DNA of 64,000 nucleotides from Flavobacteriaceae bacterium. Its GTDB lineage: Bacteria > Bacteroidota > Bacteroidia > Flavobacteriales > Flavobacteriaceae. Position 1 is the stretch's first letter, and every line of letters begins with the position of its first letter. Of this stretch, positions 7,740 through 15,737 are shown in pieces. The translations under genes and the position numbers were made by a program. Under the pieces are notes generated by a model. The model did no database searches and was not told where the DNA came from. It was given only the letters and a program-made list of their open reading frames with translations. Location of the stretch: contig JANQNQ010000011.1 in assembly GCA_028279515.1 (NCBI GenBank), positions 62,001 to 126,000 on the forward strand. The letters run 5' to 3'.

Positions 7740-9647
7740 ATGAGCAACTACCACATAAAACATTTAGAAGAATATTTTCAAGTATATAGAAAATCTGTAC
7801 GTGATCCAGAAGCGTTCTGGGAAGAGATTGCCGAAGAGCATTTTCTATGGCGCAAGAAATGGGATACCGTACTTCAGTGGGACTTCACCAAACCCGAAGT
7901 GAAATGGTTTGACGGAGCCAAGCTCAACATTACGGAAAATTGCTTGGATCGCCATTTGCCTACCAGAGGCGACAAGACGGCCATATTGTTCGAGCCCAAC
8001 GACCCAAACGAACCGGCCCAGCATATTACATATAACCAACTTCATGAAGAGGTTTGTAAAATGGCCAACGTATTGAAGGAGCAGGGCGTGAAAAAAGGAG
8101 ACCGGGTTTGTGTTTACCTTCCCATGATACCTGAGCTGGCCATTACGGTGTTAGCCTGTGCGCGAATTGGGGCCGTTCACTCGGTTGTATTTGCTGGCTT
8201 TTCTGCGGTGGCACTGGCGACCCGAATCAATGACTGTGATTGTAAAATGGTTATTACTTCTGACGGTTCTTATCGAGGTGGAAAAACCATCGATTTAAAA
8301 GGCATTGTCGATGCTGCTGTGGCCGATTGCCCTGGTGTGGATTGTGTGTTGGTGGCCAAACGCATCGGAAGCGATATTGAAATGAAAGACGGAAGAGACC
8401 AATGGCTGCAGCCGCTATTGGACAAGGCAAGTACGATTTGCGAAGCAGAAGTCATGGACGCCGAAGATCCACTGTTCGTCCTATATACCTCAGGATCTAC
8501 TGGAAAACCGAAAGGCATGGTGCATACTTGTGCTGGGTATATGGTTTATACGGCATACACCTTTAAAAATGTGTTTCAATACAAAGAAGATGATGTCTAT
8601 TGGTGTACTGCTGATATTGGATGGATTACGGGCCACTCGTACATTGTATATGGTCCGTTGGCCAATGGAGCTACGACGGTGATGTTTGAAGGCGTGCCTT
8701 CCTATCCTGATTTCGGACGTTTTTGGGAAGTGGTCCAGAAGCACAAGATAAATCAGTTTTACACGGCACCGACCGCGATCAGAGCACTGGCCAAAGAAAA
8801 TCTGTCATTCGTTGAAAAATACGACTTATCATCATTAAAAGTGTTGGGTACGGTCGGCGAACCAATCAATGAGGAAGCCTGGCATTGGTATAATAACAAT
8901 GTAGGGAAGAAGAAGAGTCCGATTGTCGATACCTGGTGGCAAACCGAGACGGGAGGTGTTATGATTACTCCGATACCCTACGTTACACCCACAACTCCAA
9001 CCTATGCGACCTTGCCATTTATAGGCATTCAACCTGCTTTAATGGATGAGGCAGGAAAAGAGATCAAAGGAAATCAAGTAGAAGGGCGTTTGTGTATCAA
9101 GTTTCCGTGGCCGTCGATGGCACGTACCATCTGGGGTGACCATCAACGATACAGGGACACCTATTTTTCGGCCTATGACCAGATGTACTTTACGGGTGAT
9201 GGTGCTTTACGTGATGCGGTAGGCTATTACCGAATCACTGGAAGGGTGGATGACGTAATCATTGTTTCGGGACATAATCTCGGAACTGCTCCGATCGAAG
9301 ATTCTATCAACGAACACCCAGCAGTTGCCGAATCTGCTATTGTAGGATTTCCGCATGATGTTAAAGGAAACGCTTTGTACGGCTACGTGATTCTGAAGGA
9401 AACAGGTGAGGGCAGGGATCGTGATAATCTTCGAAAGGAGATCAATCAACAGATCACCGAACAAATAGGGCCCATTGCCAAGCTTGACAAGATTCAGTTT
9501 GTTCCGGGGTTGCCGAAGACGCGTAGTGGGAAGATCATGCGACGCATTCTTAGGAAGATCGCTTCTAAAGACACGAGCAACTTGGGAGACATTAGTACCT
9601 TGTTAAATCCAGAGGTGGTTGAACAGATCATGAAAGATTCTCTTTAG
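7740..9647 (+). CDS. acs: Acetyl-CoA synthetase (AMP-forming)
   Basis: 635 residues from the ATG at 7740. An in-frame TTG at 7695 would add 15 residues, but family members start at MSNYHIKHLEEY. Converts acetate, ATP and CoA to acetyl-CoA through acetyl-AMP in the cytoplasm. Seen: the ACS N-terminal region (WEEIAEEHFLWRKKW), the phosphate-binding loop YTSGSTGKPKG (249-259), WWQTETG (399-405), the hinge region with YRITGRVDDVI and the C-terminal PKTRSGKIMRR, whose Lys598 is the known acetylation-regulated catalytic lysine. Full length. It stands alone, downstream of two unrelated genes and facing the CPBP gene. A CRP-type site was looked for and not found. Confidence 0.95.
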   Translation: MSNYHIKHLEEYFQVYRKSVRDPEAFWEEIAEEHFLWRKKWDTVLQWDFTKPEVKWFDGAKLNITENCLDRHLPTRGDKTAILFEPNDPNEPAQHITYNQLHEEVCKMANVLKEQGVKKGDRVCVYLPMIPELAITVLACARIGAVHSVVFAGFSAVALATRINDCDCKMVITSDGSYRGGKTIDLKGIVDAAVADCPGVDCVLVAKRIGSDIEMKDGRDQWLQPLLDKASTICEAEVMDAEDPLFVLYTSGSTGKPKGMVHTCAGYMVYTAYTFKNVFQYKEDDVYWCTADIGWITGHSYIVYGPLANGATTVMFEGVPSYPDFGRFWEVVQKHKINQFYTAPTAIRALAKENLSFVEKYDLSSLKVLGTVGEPINEEAWHWYNNNVGKKKSPIVDTWWQTETGGVMITPIPYVTPTTPTYATLPFIGIQPALMDEAGKEIKGNQVEGRLCIKFPWPSMARTIWGDHQRYRDTYFSAYDQMYFTGDGALRDAVGYYRITGRVDDVIIVSGHNLGTAPIEDSINEHPAVAESAIVGFPHDVKGNALYGYVILKETGEGRDRDNLRKEINQQITEQIGPIAKLDKIQFVPGLPKTRSGKIMRRILRKIASKDTSNLGDISTLLNPEVVEQIMKDSL

Positions 9648-9671
9648 AAACCTATTGAACGTCTCGACCTT

Positions 9672-10373
9672 TTACGCTTCCGCAGGTAAAATTTTAGCGG
9701 ACCTATATGCAAAGACGGCGGCATAGATATCTACAAGAATATGGAGTACGATCGGTAGCCAAAGTGACTTGGTAAGCAGGTAGGCTCCTGAAAAAATCAT
9801 CGCCAACACAAAGGCTCCAATCGTGTTTTTAATGCCTGTTGATGTCAAATGCGCCAAGGCAAACGGAATGTTCGCACAGAGAAGCGCTGGGAACACTGGC
9901 ATGTAGTTAGACAGAAACCAAAACAAGAAACCTCTATAGATGATCTCTTCGCAAATTCCGGCGACAAAAGAAACGAAGACCATGTGTTGATATTCGTCTT
10001 TTTTAGTGGGGAGTATGAATTGTACATCGGCATTCTTATTGACCAGCTTTTGCAACGTTTCTTCTGATAACTTTGCTGACTTTAATATCCAGAAACCTAT
10101 CAGACTAACTGCAAACAAAGCGATGACCCAAAGAGGATCAAATACAAAACCCAATCCGATGATTCCCAGATATATTTCTTCAGAAAATAAAGGTAGGAGT
10201 ACCACAACGGTTAAAATAATGAGCTGAATGGCCGTCTGTTTATAGACCAAGATTTTTTTACTGGGATTTTCTAGTAGTAGTTTTCGGGTCTTTCCGCCAA
10301 AAATTAGGGCATAGGCAGGGAAAAGTACACCAACGATCAAAGCGGCGATAATAAATGAGCTATTTAATTCCAT
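9672..10373 (-). CDS. CPBP family intramembrane metalloprotease
   Basis: 233 residues with about six to seven membrane segments. The CPBP (Abi) motifs are present: motif 1 EEIIYRG (Glu142, Glu143, Arg147), motif 2 PFALAHL (His175) and motif 3 IVLHILVDIY (His211). These residues correspond to the glutamyl protease site of Rce1-type enzymes. The bacterial substrate is unknown. The gene start overlaps the end of the AraC gene by 14 bases, so translation is probably coupled and the regulator and protease belong together. Confidence 0.87.
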   Translation of the reverse strand: MELNSSFIIAALIVGVLFPAYALIFGGKTRKLLLENPSKKILVYKQTAIQLIILTVVVLLPLFSEEIYLGIIGLGFVFDPLWVIALFAVSLIGFWILKSAKLSEETLQKLVNKNADVQFILPTKKDEYQHMVFVSFVAGICEEIIYRGFLFWFLSNYMPVFPALLCANIPFALAHLTSTGIKNTIGAFVLAMIFSGAYLLTKSLWLPIVLHILVDIYAAVFAYRSAKILPAEA

Positions 10374-10974
10374 TTTCTGTATAGTTTAATAGGGCTTTCC
10401 ACATTTTTTGATTTTCTGCAATAACAAACTTATTTCTAACAAGTGTTTCGGGTGTTTGGTTTCCAACTTGTTTGGGCATCACTGATATAACTTTGGCCTT
10501 TTTGAGGTCTTCTTTCGAATATCCTCTCTCGACAAACAGTTCCTTGAGCTTTTCGGTAACCTCGTCTAATTTGGTCATCACTTCGCTCAGTGTTTCCACC
10601 TCGAAGGTCTTGATGATCAAATCGTTTGGGCCAACCTCCATTTCTGACTGGATTTTCTGGGCAACAGCTTTGAGGTCATCGGGCGCTAAGACATGATGTT
10701 TCTTAAAGGCGCGTGTAAACGTCTCATAGTCTTTGTATCCAAACTGTTCGCTGAGATCATGCACGCTTACCTTCCCGGATATAAGCATTTGAAAGGCCTT
10801 GGTCATTTTTAAGTCTTCAATGAAGGTAAAAGGAGTATAACCCGTTTCCTTTTTAAACGTACGGTGAAAATGAGAAGGGGACATACATGCGATATCGGCC
10901 ATTTCCTGAAGCGAGAGCTTCTTTGACAAATGGCTTTCGATGTGGTCCAGTGTTTTACGAATACGATCGTCCAT
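10360..10974 (-). CDS. AraC-family regulator with C-terminal extension
   Basis: 204 residues. The AraC DNA-binding domain is at the N-terminus (residues 3-105): IESHLSKKLSLQEMADIACMSPSHFHRTFKKETGYTPFTFI, then SVHDLSEQFGYKDYETFTRAFKKHHVLAPDDL. The remaining 100 residues form a poorly conserved helical domain (TKLDEVTEKLKELFVERGYSKEDL) that may bind a ligand, as in the MarA/Rob group with a GyrI-like tail, but it is too short for a full GyrI domain. It overlaps the CPBP gene by 14 bases and is its likely partner or regulator. Confidence 0.82.
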   Translation of the reverse strand: MDDRIRKTLDHIESHLSKKLSLQEMADIACMSPSHFHRTFKKETGYTPFTFIEDLKMTKAFQMLISGKVSVHDLSEQFGYKDYETFTRAFKKHHVLAPDDLKAVAQKIQSEMEVGPNDLIIKTFEVETLSEVMTKLDEVTEKLKELFVERGYSKEDLKKAKVISVMPKQVGNQTPETLVRNKFVIAENQKMWKALLNYTENGIK

Positions 10975-11043
10975 ACCTCAAATGTAGGCATTAGTATGCA
11001 GAGGGTGTATGACGAATCTTGTCGTTTTGATGTTGTTTTAATA

Positions 11044-11075
11044 AAATAGGACCTGCAGTAATGCAGGCCCTATTT
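11044..11075 (-). terminator. Intrinsic terminator
   Basis: A hairpin with arms AAATAGG-a-CCTGCA and TGCAGG-c-CCTATTT: 13 pairs with one mismatch and a 4-base loop. On the minus strand the second arm runs into CCTATTTTATTAAAAC, a T-rich tail. It ends transcription coming from the AraC gene at 11429 or from the small frame at 11100-11225, and shields the AraC-CPBP operon downstream. The 10975-11428 gap otherwise holds only that small frame and a second imperfect hairpin (11076-11106, arms AGGATAG/CTATCCT). Confidence 0.65.
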
Positions 11076-11099
11076 AGGATAGAAGCCAATGGGAGGGAC

Positions 11100-11225
11100 C
11101 TATCCTTTCTTGAACATCTTTTTAGTGGAACACTCTAAATAAACGATCATTTGCTTTCCATAGCACTTGCATTGGTTTTGCCCAGGTAAATTATAACATG
11201 ACAAAAATCTTGTTGCTTTTGGCAC
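11100..11225 (-). CDS. Possible small Cys-rich peptide (41 aa, GTG start)
   Basis: In the 454-base gap between two AraC genes a frame runs from GTG 11225 to TAG 11100-11102. The peptide is basic with four Cys, in the contexts FLSCYN, QCKCYG and LECST, and ends in KKMFKKG. The frame is open for a further six codons upstream but has no ATG. A second overlapping frame (LGPGTDLRAKSNKIFVML) also reads plausibly, so this may be a decayed gene. What favours it is the Cys pattern and the strong terminator 25 bases downstream. Confidence 0.28.
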   Translation of the reverse strand: MPKATRFLSCYNLPGQNQCKCYGKQMIVYLECSTKKMFKKG

Positions 11226-11428
11226 GCAGATCGGTACCTGGACCTAATTAAAAGCTAGCTCCCCGTTACGATGATTTGCCAGCAAAAAACGACATTCCAG
11301 ACCAATCTGCGATTTTTAATCATGCGCTATACCCAATGCTAAATAGCACAGAGCCAAAAGCTTCACTATTATTATCATGACAAATTACGTGTACAGGATT
11401 CTTTGAAAATAGAATGAAATTAGTCCTA

Positions 11429-12235
11429 CTAGATGCGTTCAAATTGTTTTGGAAGAAGGCCCGTGAAGATTTTAAAGTTTCGCGTAAAATGACTCTGGTC
11501 AGAAAAACCACATTCAAACGCCACTTGTGTTAGCGACATCTCTGAGTTCTTGATCAAAGACAGACTTTCCCTGATTCTTAACCCTCTCATGTATTGACCG
11601 TACGAACAATGAAAGTATTTTTTAAAGTTCTTTGAAATGTTGACCGGGTGAATGCCTGCTATTTTTGAAAGATCAGAAAGGGAATGCTTGTTTTGCCAAT
11701 TATCATTCAAGTAGTTTCTTAGCAATCCAACCCAGCCTGGCACAAAGCGAGATCGCTCTATACCCCAATTATGAAAGAGTTCTAGGCAAAGTATCTCGAG
11801 AGACAACGGTGTTATGTCATCATAGGTGTACATCTCTTCTAAAATTCGTAACGAAAGGAAGTTCTTGTGAATGTTTGTTTCAATGGTTTCGCGAAGGTCA
11901 CTTGGGGAGAGCTCTGTTTTTAAGTACGAAACATCCCTAATTTCGGCGTTGAGATTCTTTGAACTTTTTAGGGTGGTGATCGTTCGATGAGGTTCGTCGG
12001 CATCGTAAAAAAAGATCTCACCGGCCTTTCGCGTATAGGACAGTTCGTTTTCACGACTTTCGATATCGGTTCCTTGAAAAAGGAAACAGATATGGGGATT
12101 CTTATGCGCGTGCAATCGCGTCTCGCATTGTGATTGTAAATATTGGGTGGTGGAAACAATGAAGTTGGCCGTAGTTACCTTGTTGAGTAAGTTTCCGGTA
12201 TAATTCCCTTCGTCCAATTCTTTAATGAATTTCAT
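11429..12235 (-). CDS. AraC-family regulator with N-terminal cupin-like domain
   Basis: 268 residues. The N-terminal part resembles a cupin sensor: LHAHKNPHICFLFQG, then GEIFFYDADEPHRTIT, with the His-rich strands typical of the fold. The C-terminal AraC domain starts at about residue 165: NKHSLSDLSKIAGIHPVNISKNFKKYFHCSYGQYM, then MSLTQVAFECGFSDQSHFTRNFKIFTGLLPKQF. No target gene is obvious. The neighbours are the TauE-like exporter upstream and a long gap with a terminator downstream, so it is probably transcribed alone. The effector is unknown. Confidence 0.86.
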   Translation of the reverse strand: MKFIKELDEGNYTGNLLNKVTTANFIVSTTQYLQSQCETRLHAHKNPHICFLFQGTDIESRENELSYTRKAGEIFFYDADEPHRTITTLKSSKNLNAEIRDVSYLKTELSPSDLRETIETNIHKNFLSLRILEEMYTYDDITPLSLEILCLELFHNWGIERSRFVPGWVGLLRNYLNDNWQNKHSLSDLSKIAGIHPVNISKNFKKYFHCSYGQYMRGLRIRESLSLIKNSEMSLTQVAFECGFSDQSHFTRNFKIFTGLLPKQFERI

Positions 12236-12357
12236 AGTGAAATCTGGTTAGTGATAAATAAAAGACGTAACGGGAGTATTAATGTTGAACTAACGGTTAT
12301 AGGTCTTATTTATTGTGAAAAGTGGTGCTTTTAACAGGACGATTGTGTATTTGGCAT

Positions 12358-13131
12358 TTAGATAAAACCTGCACCTAGTGCGACCGATATGAGGATCAGC
12401 ATGATGGCTACTGTTATTTGCAAGAATTTTAGGGTCACTTTCTTTAAGAGCTTGTTGCCAATATAGGCCCCCGTGATCGCGGCTATCGTTGCACAGAGTA
12501 CGACGGTGATATTGTCGGTAAGACCCGATTTGGTAAAACGTGTAGCATAGACTCCCAAACGTGTAAAATCGACGAAGGTTGACACCACGACTGCGGTACC
12601 AACAAAGACCTCTTTGGAGAGTCCGAGTTTGATTAGAAACGCGGTGCGCAAAGCACCTTGATTTCCCGAAAGTCCGCCAAAGAATCCGCTGAGCGCCCCG
12701 CCGATCGGCAGTTTACTTTTTCCGAATTGTAGTTTTTGGAAATAGGGGATGAGGTCCATCGTGGCAAAGATGATCAGGATGATGGAGATAATGAACTTCA
12801 CAGGGAACACTTCAAAAGTGCTTCCGAATAGCGAATAAGTGAATAAGGGTTTCGCATCCGGAATGTGCAACAATACCCAAGCACCGATAAAGGCGAAGAT
12901 AACGGCTGGTATTCCGAAGCGAAACAATACACTTCTATCTGCGTTTTTTCCGACTAAAAAGATTTTAAAGATGTTATTGAAAAAATGAACGACACCGGTC
13001 AATGCAATGGCCAGTTCCACTGGAAAGAACAACATAAAGACAGGAGTAAGTATGGTTCCTAAGCCAAAACCTGAAAAGAAGGTAAGAATGGCGACTAAGA
13101 AGGCTACGATCGATATGAGTACAATTTCCAC
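12358..13131 (-). CDS. TauE/SafE family anion permease
   Basis: 257 residues with eight predicted membrane helices. The two repeat motifs of the family are visible: FFSGFGLGTILTPVFML near the N-terminus and GGALSGFFGGLSGNQGALRTAFLIKLGLSKE in the middle. Family members export sulfite, sulfoacetate or related anions across the inner membrane; the substrate here cannot be assigned. The next gene downstream on the same strand is the AraC gene (122 bases away). Upstream lies a DUF1801 gene after a 28-base gap, so a shared transcript is possible. Confidence 0.88.
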   Translation of the reverse strand: MEIVLISIVAFLVAILTFFSGFGLGTILTPVFMLFFPVELAIALTGVVHFFNNIFKIFLVGKNADRSVLFRFGIPAVIFAFIGAWVLLHIPDAKPLFTYSLFGSTFEVFPVKFIISIILIIFATMDLIPYFQKLQFGKSKLPIGGALSGFFGGLSGNQGALRTAFLIKLGLSKEVFVGTAVVVSTFVDFTRLGVYATRFTKSGLTDNITVVLCATIAAITGAYIGNKLLKKVTLKFLQITVAIMLILISVALGAGFI

Positions 13132-13159
13132 GTTTGGTGTTGTGTTTTTATGGATGAGC

Positions 13160-13588
13160 TTAAATTCCGAGAGTGGGCAAATGCTTTACTTGATGGTAGG
13201 TCAGGGTGGCTTTGATACATTGTTTCAATGCTTCCTTCGGAAGCGCTGCATCCATGCGGAAGATGATGGCGCGGTTTCCTTCAAAATCAAAAGTGTTTTT
13301 ATACACTATTTTAAATGTGGAAACCAATCGACTCGTACATTGAAAATACAGGGCATATTGATCGGGTGTCTTTGATTTCCAGTCCATGCGTAGGGTGCTT
13401 CCTTTTTTCGTCACATAGCTGGGTTCGCCCCATTTCAAGGTTTCTTCGAGCTTTGAGATATCGTCGATCTCTTTAGCCGTCTCAATGACCAAAGACCTTA
13501 GCGCATGCATCTTTTCTCTTATGGCTACGGGGTAATTCTCAAAGACGTGATTAACTCGTGGATCTGTATTTATTTCTAGGTTTTTCAT
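13160..13588 (-). CDS. DUF1801 family protein
   Basis: 142 residues forming a YdhG-like alpha/beta domain: VFENYPVAIREKMHALRSLVIETAKE, then LEETLKWGEPSYVTKKGSTLRMDWKSK, and a C-terminal FRMDAALPKEALKQCIKATLTYHQVK. The LKWGEP(S/A)Y signature is diagnostic of DUF1801. The biochemical role of the family is not established; some members bind iron or act with stress regulators. It lies between a SnoaL-like gene (19 bases upstream) and the TauE exporter (28 bases downstream) in a same-strand run. Confidence 0.82.
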   Translation of the reverse strand: MKNLEINTDPRVNHVFENYPVAIREKMHALRSLVIETAKEIDDISKLEETLKWGEPSYVTKKGSTLRMDWKSKTPDQYALYFQCTSRLVSTFKIVYKNTFDFEGNRAIIFRMDAALPKEALKQCIKATLTYHQVKHLPTLGI

Positions 13589-13607
13589 CTAAATGATACA
13601 ATGAAAA

Positions 13608-13985
13608 TCAATACATCGTATTCGGATTGGCCGATTTCTTAGGAATCTGTTGGATAGCATCCCAATGTTCGCAAATCTTTCCGTTTTGATCAAACCTGAA
13701 GAAATCCATGGTCACATATTGGTCATTGCCAGGCCATGTCTGATGGGTGTGCAGCGCCACTAGATCACCTTCGGCAATACATCGCACAAATTCAATGGAC
13801 TTTTCTGGGTACTCTTGTTGCATACGTTCAAAGTAATCGATGAATCCCTTAGTACCATCGGCCACGTCAGGGTTGTGCTGAATGTATTCTTTACCGATGT
13901 ATTGGTCTACCGCTGCTTTTGGATCTCCTTCATAGGCCATTTTGTAGAAGGCAATGGCATTTTTCTTGTTTTCGTCTAGGTTCAT
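13608..13985 (-). CDS. SnoaL-like/NTF2 family protein
   Basis: 125 residues. The typical pattern of this polyketide-cyclase-like family is present: NAIAFYKMAYEGDPKAAVDQYIGKEYIQHNPDVADGTKGFIDYF, then FVRCIAEGDLVALHTHQTWPGNDQYVTMDFFRFDQNGKICEHWDAIQ. The conserved QHNP motif and the HWD near the C-terminus occur in the SnoaL subgroup common in soil and marine bacteria. Enzymatic function is unproven for this subgroup. It sits 40 bases downstream of the MarR gene, so it may be under the same control. Confidence 0.85.
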   Translation of the reverse strand: MNLDENKKNAIAFYKMAYEGDPKAAVDQYIGKEYIQHNPDVADGTKGFIDYFERMQQEYPEKSIEFVRCIAEGDLVALHTHQTWPGNDQYVTMDFFRFDQNGKICEHWDAIQQIPKKSANPNTMY

Positions 13986-14025
13986 GAGCTTACTGATATT
14001 TAGCTGTTAGAAGTAGAACTGGTCA

Positions 14026-14634
14026 CTATGCGCTCTTTTCTTCAAACTCAGGGCAATCTAAGCGTATGTCTTGGGTTTTCAGTTCTTTCTCTAGCAAGTT
14101 ACAATAATTTCGGTGTCCATCCTTCATGAAAAACTTGCAACCCATACAGGTACGCTGTACAGATAGGATTCCAGTTTGATTAAGCTTGTAGATGAGCTCG
14201 CTCAGTGTTTTAAATACACTGTCAAGGTCGGTCTGATCGAAGTTGCCGAAAAGGGATTGTAAAGGAGCGGCAAAGTCCTGTGTTTGCGCAACTATTTCTT
14301 TTCCGAGCTCAGAAAGGTGAAGGGTGTAGCTTCTGTTGTCGGATGAAGAGTAATCTTTAAGCACCATCTTTTTTCGGTCCAATACCTTTATGGCGTCGCT
14401 GATTGTGGGTTTGGTTACATTGAATTCTTTGGCCAAATGACTCACATTACACAAAGGCTCCTTGTGATAGGCAATGAAGATGAGGATTTGAATTTGAATC
14501 GGACTTAGCCCTACCTGTTTTGCCTTATCCCAAAGTAATGCTTTGAATACTTCTGAAATACGTTCAAGACCCGCCACAATTTTACTTGCGGTATCGGCTT
14601 GTTGTTGGTTGGGATCGAAAACACTTTTGCTCAT
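14026..14634 (-). CDS. MarR-family regulator with C-terminal four-Cys domain
   Basis: 202 residues. Residues 15-155 are a MarR winged helix (LSPIQIQILIFIAYHKEPLCNVSHLAKEFNVTKPTISDAIKVLDRKKMVLKDYSSSDNRSYTL region). The last 45 residues are an added domain with Cys163-X2-Cys166-X11-Cys178-X15-Cys194 (CMGCKFF, YCNLL, DCPEF), which could bind zinc or a Fe-S cluster or act as a redox switch. It is the last of four same-strand genes (15738, 14954, 14680, 14026), and three copies of one palindrome lie in that cluster (14669, 15702, 16012). It is the obvious candidate to bind them. Confidence 0.85.
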   Translation of the reverse strand: MSKSVFDPNQQQADTASKIVAGLERISEVFKALLWDKAKQVGLSPIQIQILIFIAYHKEPLCNVSHLAKEFNVTKPTISDAIKVLDRKKMVLKDYSSSDNRSYTLHLSELGKEIVAQTQDFAAPLQSLFGNFDQTDLDSVFKTLSELIYKLNQTGILSVQRTCMGCKFFMKDGHRNYCNLLEKELKTQDIRLDCPEFEEKSA

Positions 14635-14639
14635 AATAA

Positions 14640-14668
14640 TTGCCTGCCAGAATTTGTCTGACAGGCAA
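14640..14668 (-). promoter_or_regulatory. Inverted repeat directly upstream of the MarR start
   Basis: Arms TTGCCTG-c-CAGA and TCTG-a-CAGGCAA around a 5-base loop: eleven pairs with one mismatch. It ends 5 bases before the MarR ATG. On the minus strand it is not followed by a T-run, so a terminator is unlikely. It could be a second operator or an RNA hairpin that limits MarR translation. Confidence 0.4.
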
Positions 14669-14686
14669 AGTTAGTAATCCTAATTA
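14669..14686. promoter_or_regulatory. MarR-cluster palindrome, copy 3 (TTAGTAATCCTAA)
   Basis: TTAGTAATCCTAA differs by one base from the perfect TTAGGAATCCTAA at 15705-15717. It overlaps the stop codon of the DUF2024 gene and lies 35 bases before the MarR start, so it could control an internal promoter for the MarR gene. Confidence 0.45.
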
Positions 14687-14952
14687 AATGAATGGCAATT
14701 CTCCATTTCTATGATGGCATATCCTCTATCTTCGATGGAAGAAAGCATCTCTGGAGTTGCTTGCTCAATGTGACAGAATCGGCATCGGTTTGCGGTGATT
14801 CCGGCTGTTTTAAAAGACTTTGTACTCAAATAGTCCTTGCCAAAGTCGAAGATGATACGGTGATCATTGAGATCGCTTGGCACTAAGATGTCGAAATGCA
14901 TCGTGAGACCATCTTCTCTTTTTACATAGGTGTCCCAAACTGATATTTCCAT
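14680..14952 (-). CDS. DUF2024 family protein
   Basis: 90 residues, close to the family's usual length. It shows the family features VWDTYVKREDGLTMHFDILVPSD, then CRFCHIEQATPEML and a C-terminal GYAIIEMENCHSF. The conserved Cys-X2-Cys-His (CRFCH) could bind a metal or act in redox chemistry. The biochemical role is unknown. The start codon is 1 base after the stop of the secreted protein at 14954, so they are translated from one mRNA, together with the thioredoxin-like gene upstream and the MarR gene downstream. Confidence 0.83.
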   Translation of the reverse strand: MEISVWDTYVKREDGLTMHFDILVPSDLNDHRIIFDFGKDYLSTKSFKTAGITANRCRFCHIEQATPEMLSSIEDRGYAIIEMENCHSFN

Positions 14953-14953
14953 A

Positions 14954-15670
14954 TTATTTTACTTTATATGGTAAGGAAAGGTCACCACTGGCAACACTGT
15001 ACACAGCGTATACCCCGAGCATTGGCAAATTTTCCTTACTTGTGTTTACCTGCATAAAGGCCGCAACTGCGTCATAGTTGAATTGCGTTTTATTATTGAT
15101 CCGATAATCAGGAACAATCACTTTGATAGTGGCCGCTTTCGTAACCACCGGATATCCTGGAGAATCCATATACATGGGCATTCCGGGGTTTGTTGGTGGC
15201 AGTATTACTGTTTTATCGGCTTTTTTGAATTGCTTTACAGCGAGTCCGCCTTTAACCCTTTTGTCTTCGTGAAGTACCACCCAATGTGGATGCCAAATAA
15301 CGCCGTCATTGTTGTAGATGGCATCATTGTTTTCGTCCCATAACGGGGTGTCATCAAAGTCAGGATGCGAGGTCAATGCCAGTGCAACGATGCCTATAGT
15401 TTTACTGAAGCCTACATCTTCGGGCTTAAGACTTGTTGGAAACACGTAACCTAAAACAGGTGCTCCGTCCAGTTGTCCGGCTTTAGTTGGGACCGTTCTC
15501 CCAGCTGTTCCTTTTACAGCGATTTCCCAAACTGTAATGCCTAGGTCGGCCTTGTGCGTAACTCGTACGTTTTTGATCGAAAAATCGTCGTTCTTGTAGT
15601 TTTCTCCTTGCGAATACCCGCTTAGGAAGCAAAGTAGAAAAGCCATTGAAAATAAAATAGTTGATTTCAT
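14954..15670 (-). CDS. Secreted protein of unknown function
   Basis: 238 residues with a signal peptide (cleaved near SGYSQG, about residue 21). The mature domain is rich in beta strands with conserved-looking segments FPTSLKPEDVGF, LTSHPDFDDTPLWDENNDAIYNNDGVIWHPHWVVL and LPPTNPGMPMYMDSPGYPVV. The HPHW and several Asp clusters suggest a metal site, but I do not recognise the family. It lies between a thioredoxin-like gene and DUF2024 in a MarR-linked cluster, and has its own copy of the cluster palindrome 32 bases upstream. Confidence 0.7.
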   Translation of the reverse strand: MKSTILFSMAFLLCFLSGYSQGENYKNDDFSIKNVRVTHKADLGITVWEIAVKGTAGRTVPTKAGQLDGAPVLGYVFPTSLKPEDVGFSKTIGIVALALTSHPDFDDTPLWDENNDAIYNNDGVIWHPHWVVLHEDKRVKGGLAVKQFKKADKTVILPPTNPGMPMYMDSPGYPVVTKAATIKVIVPDYRINNKTQFNYDAVAAFMQVNTSKENLPMLGVYAVYSVASGDLSLPYKVK

Positions 15671-15701
15671 AACATATGTTTTTTAGGTAGCTAGGAGTTA
15701 T

Positions 15702-15720
15702 ATATTAGGAATCCTAACTA
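15702..15720. promoter_or_regulatory. MarR-cluster palindrome, copy 2 (TTAGGAATCCTAA)
   Basis: A perfect 13-bp palindrome, TTAGGAATCCTAA, at 15705-15717 in the 67-base gap between the thioredoxin-like gene and the secreted protein gene. MarR dimers usually bind 13-20-bp palindromes of this kind. It is the best-conserved of the three copies. Confidence 0.6.
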
Positions 15721-15737
15721 TTTAAACTAAAAATAGG

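Noticed and set aside
10975-11428. tRNA or riboswitch in the gap between the AraC genes
   Set aside because: No T-arm, anticodon or riboswitch core was found; only two hairpins and one small frame are visible.
13007-13375. Plus-strand 122-residue frame over TauE and DUF1801 genes
   Set aside because: Antisense to two genes with clear family motifs, and rich in Cys and Phe as expected of a chance frame.
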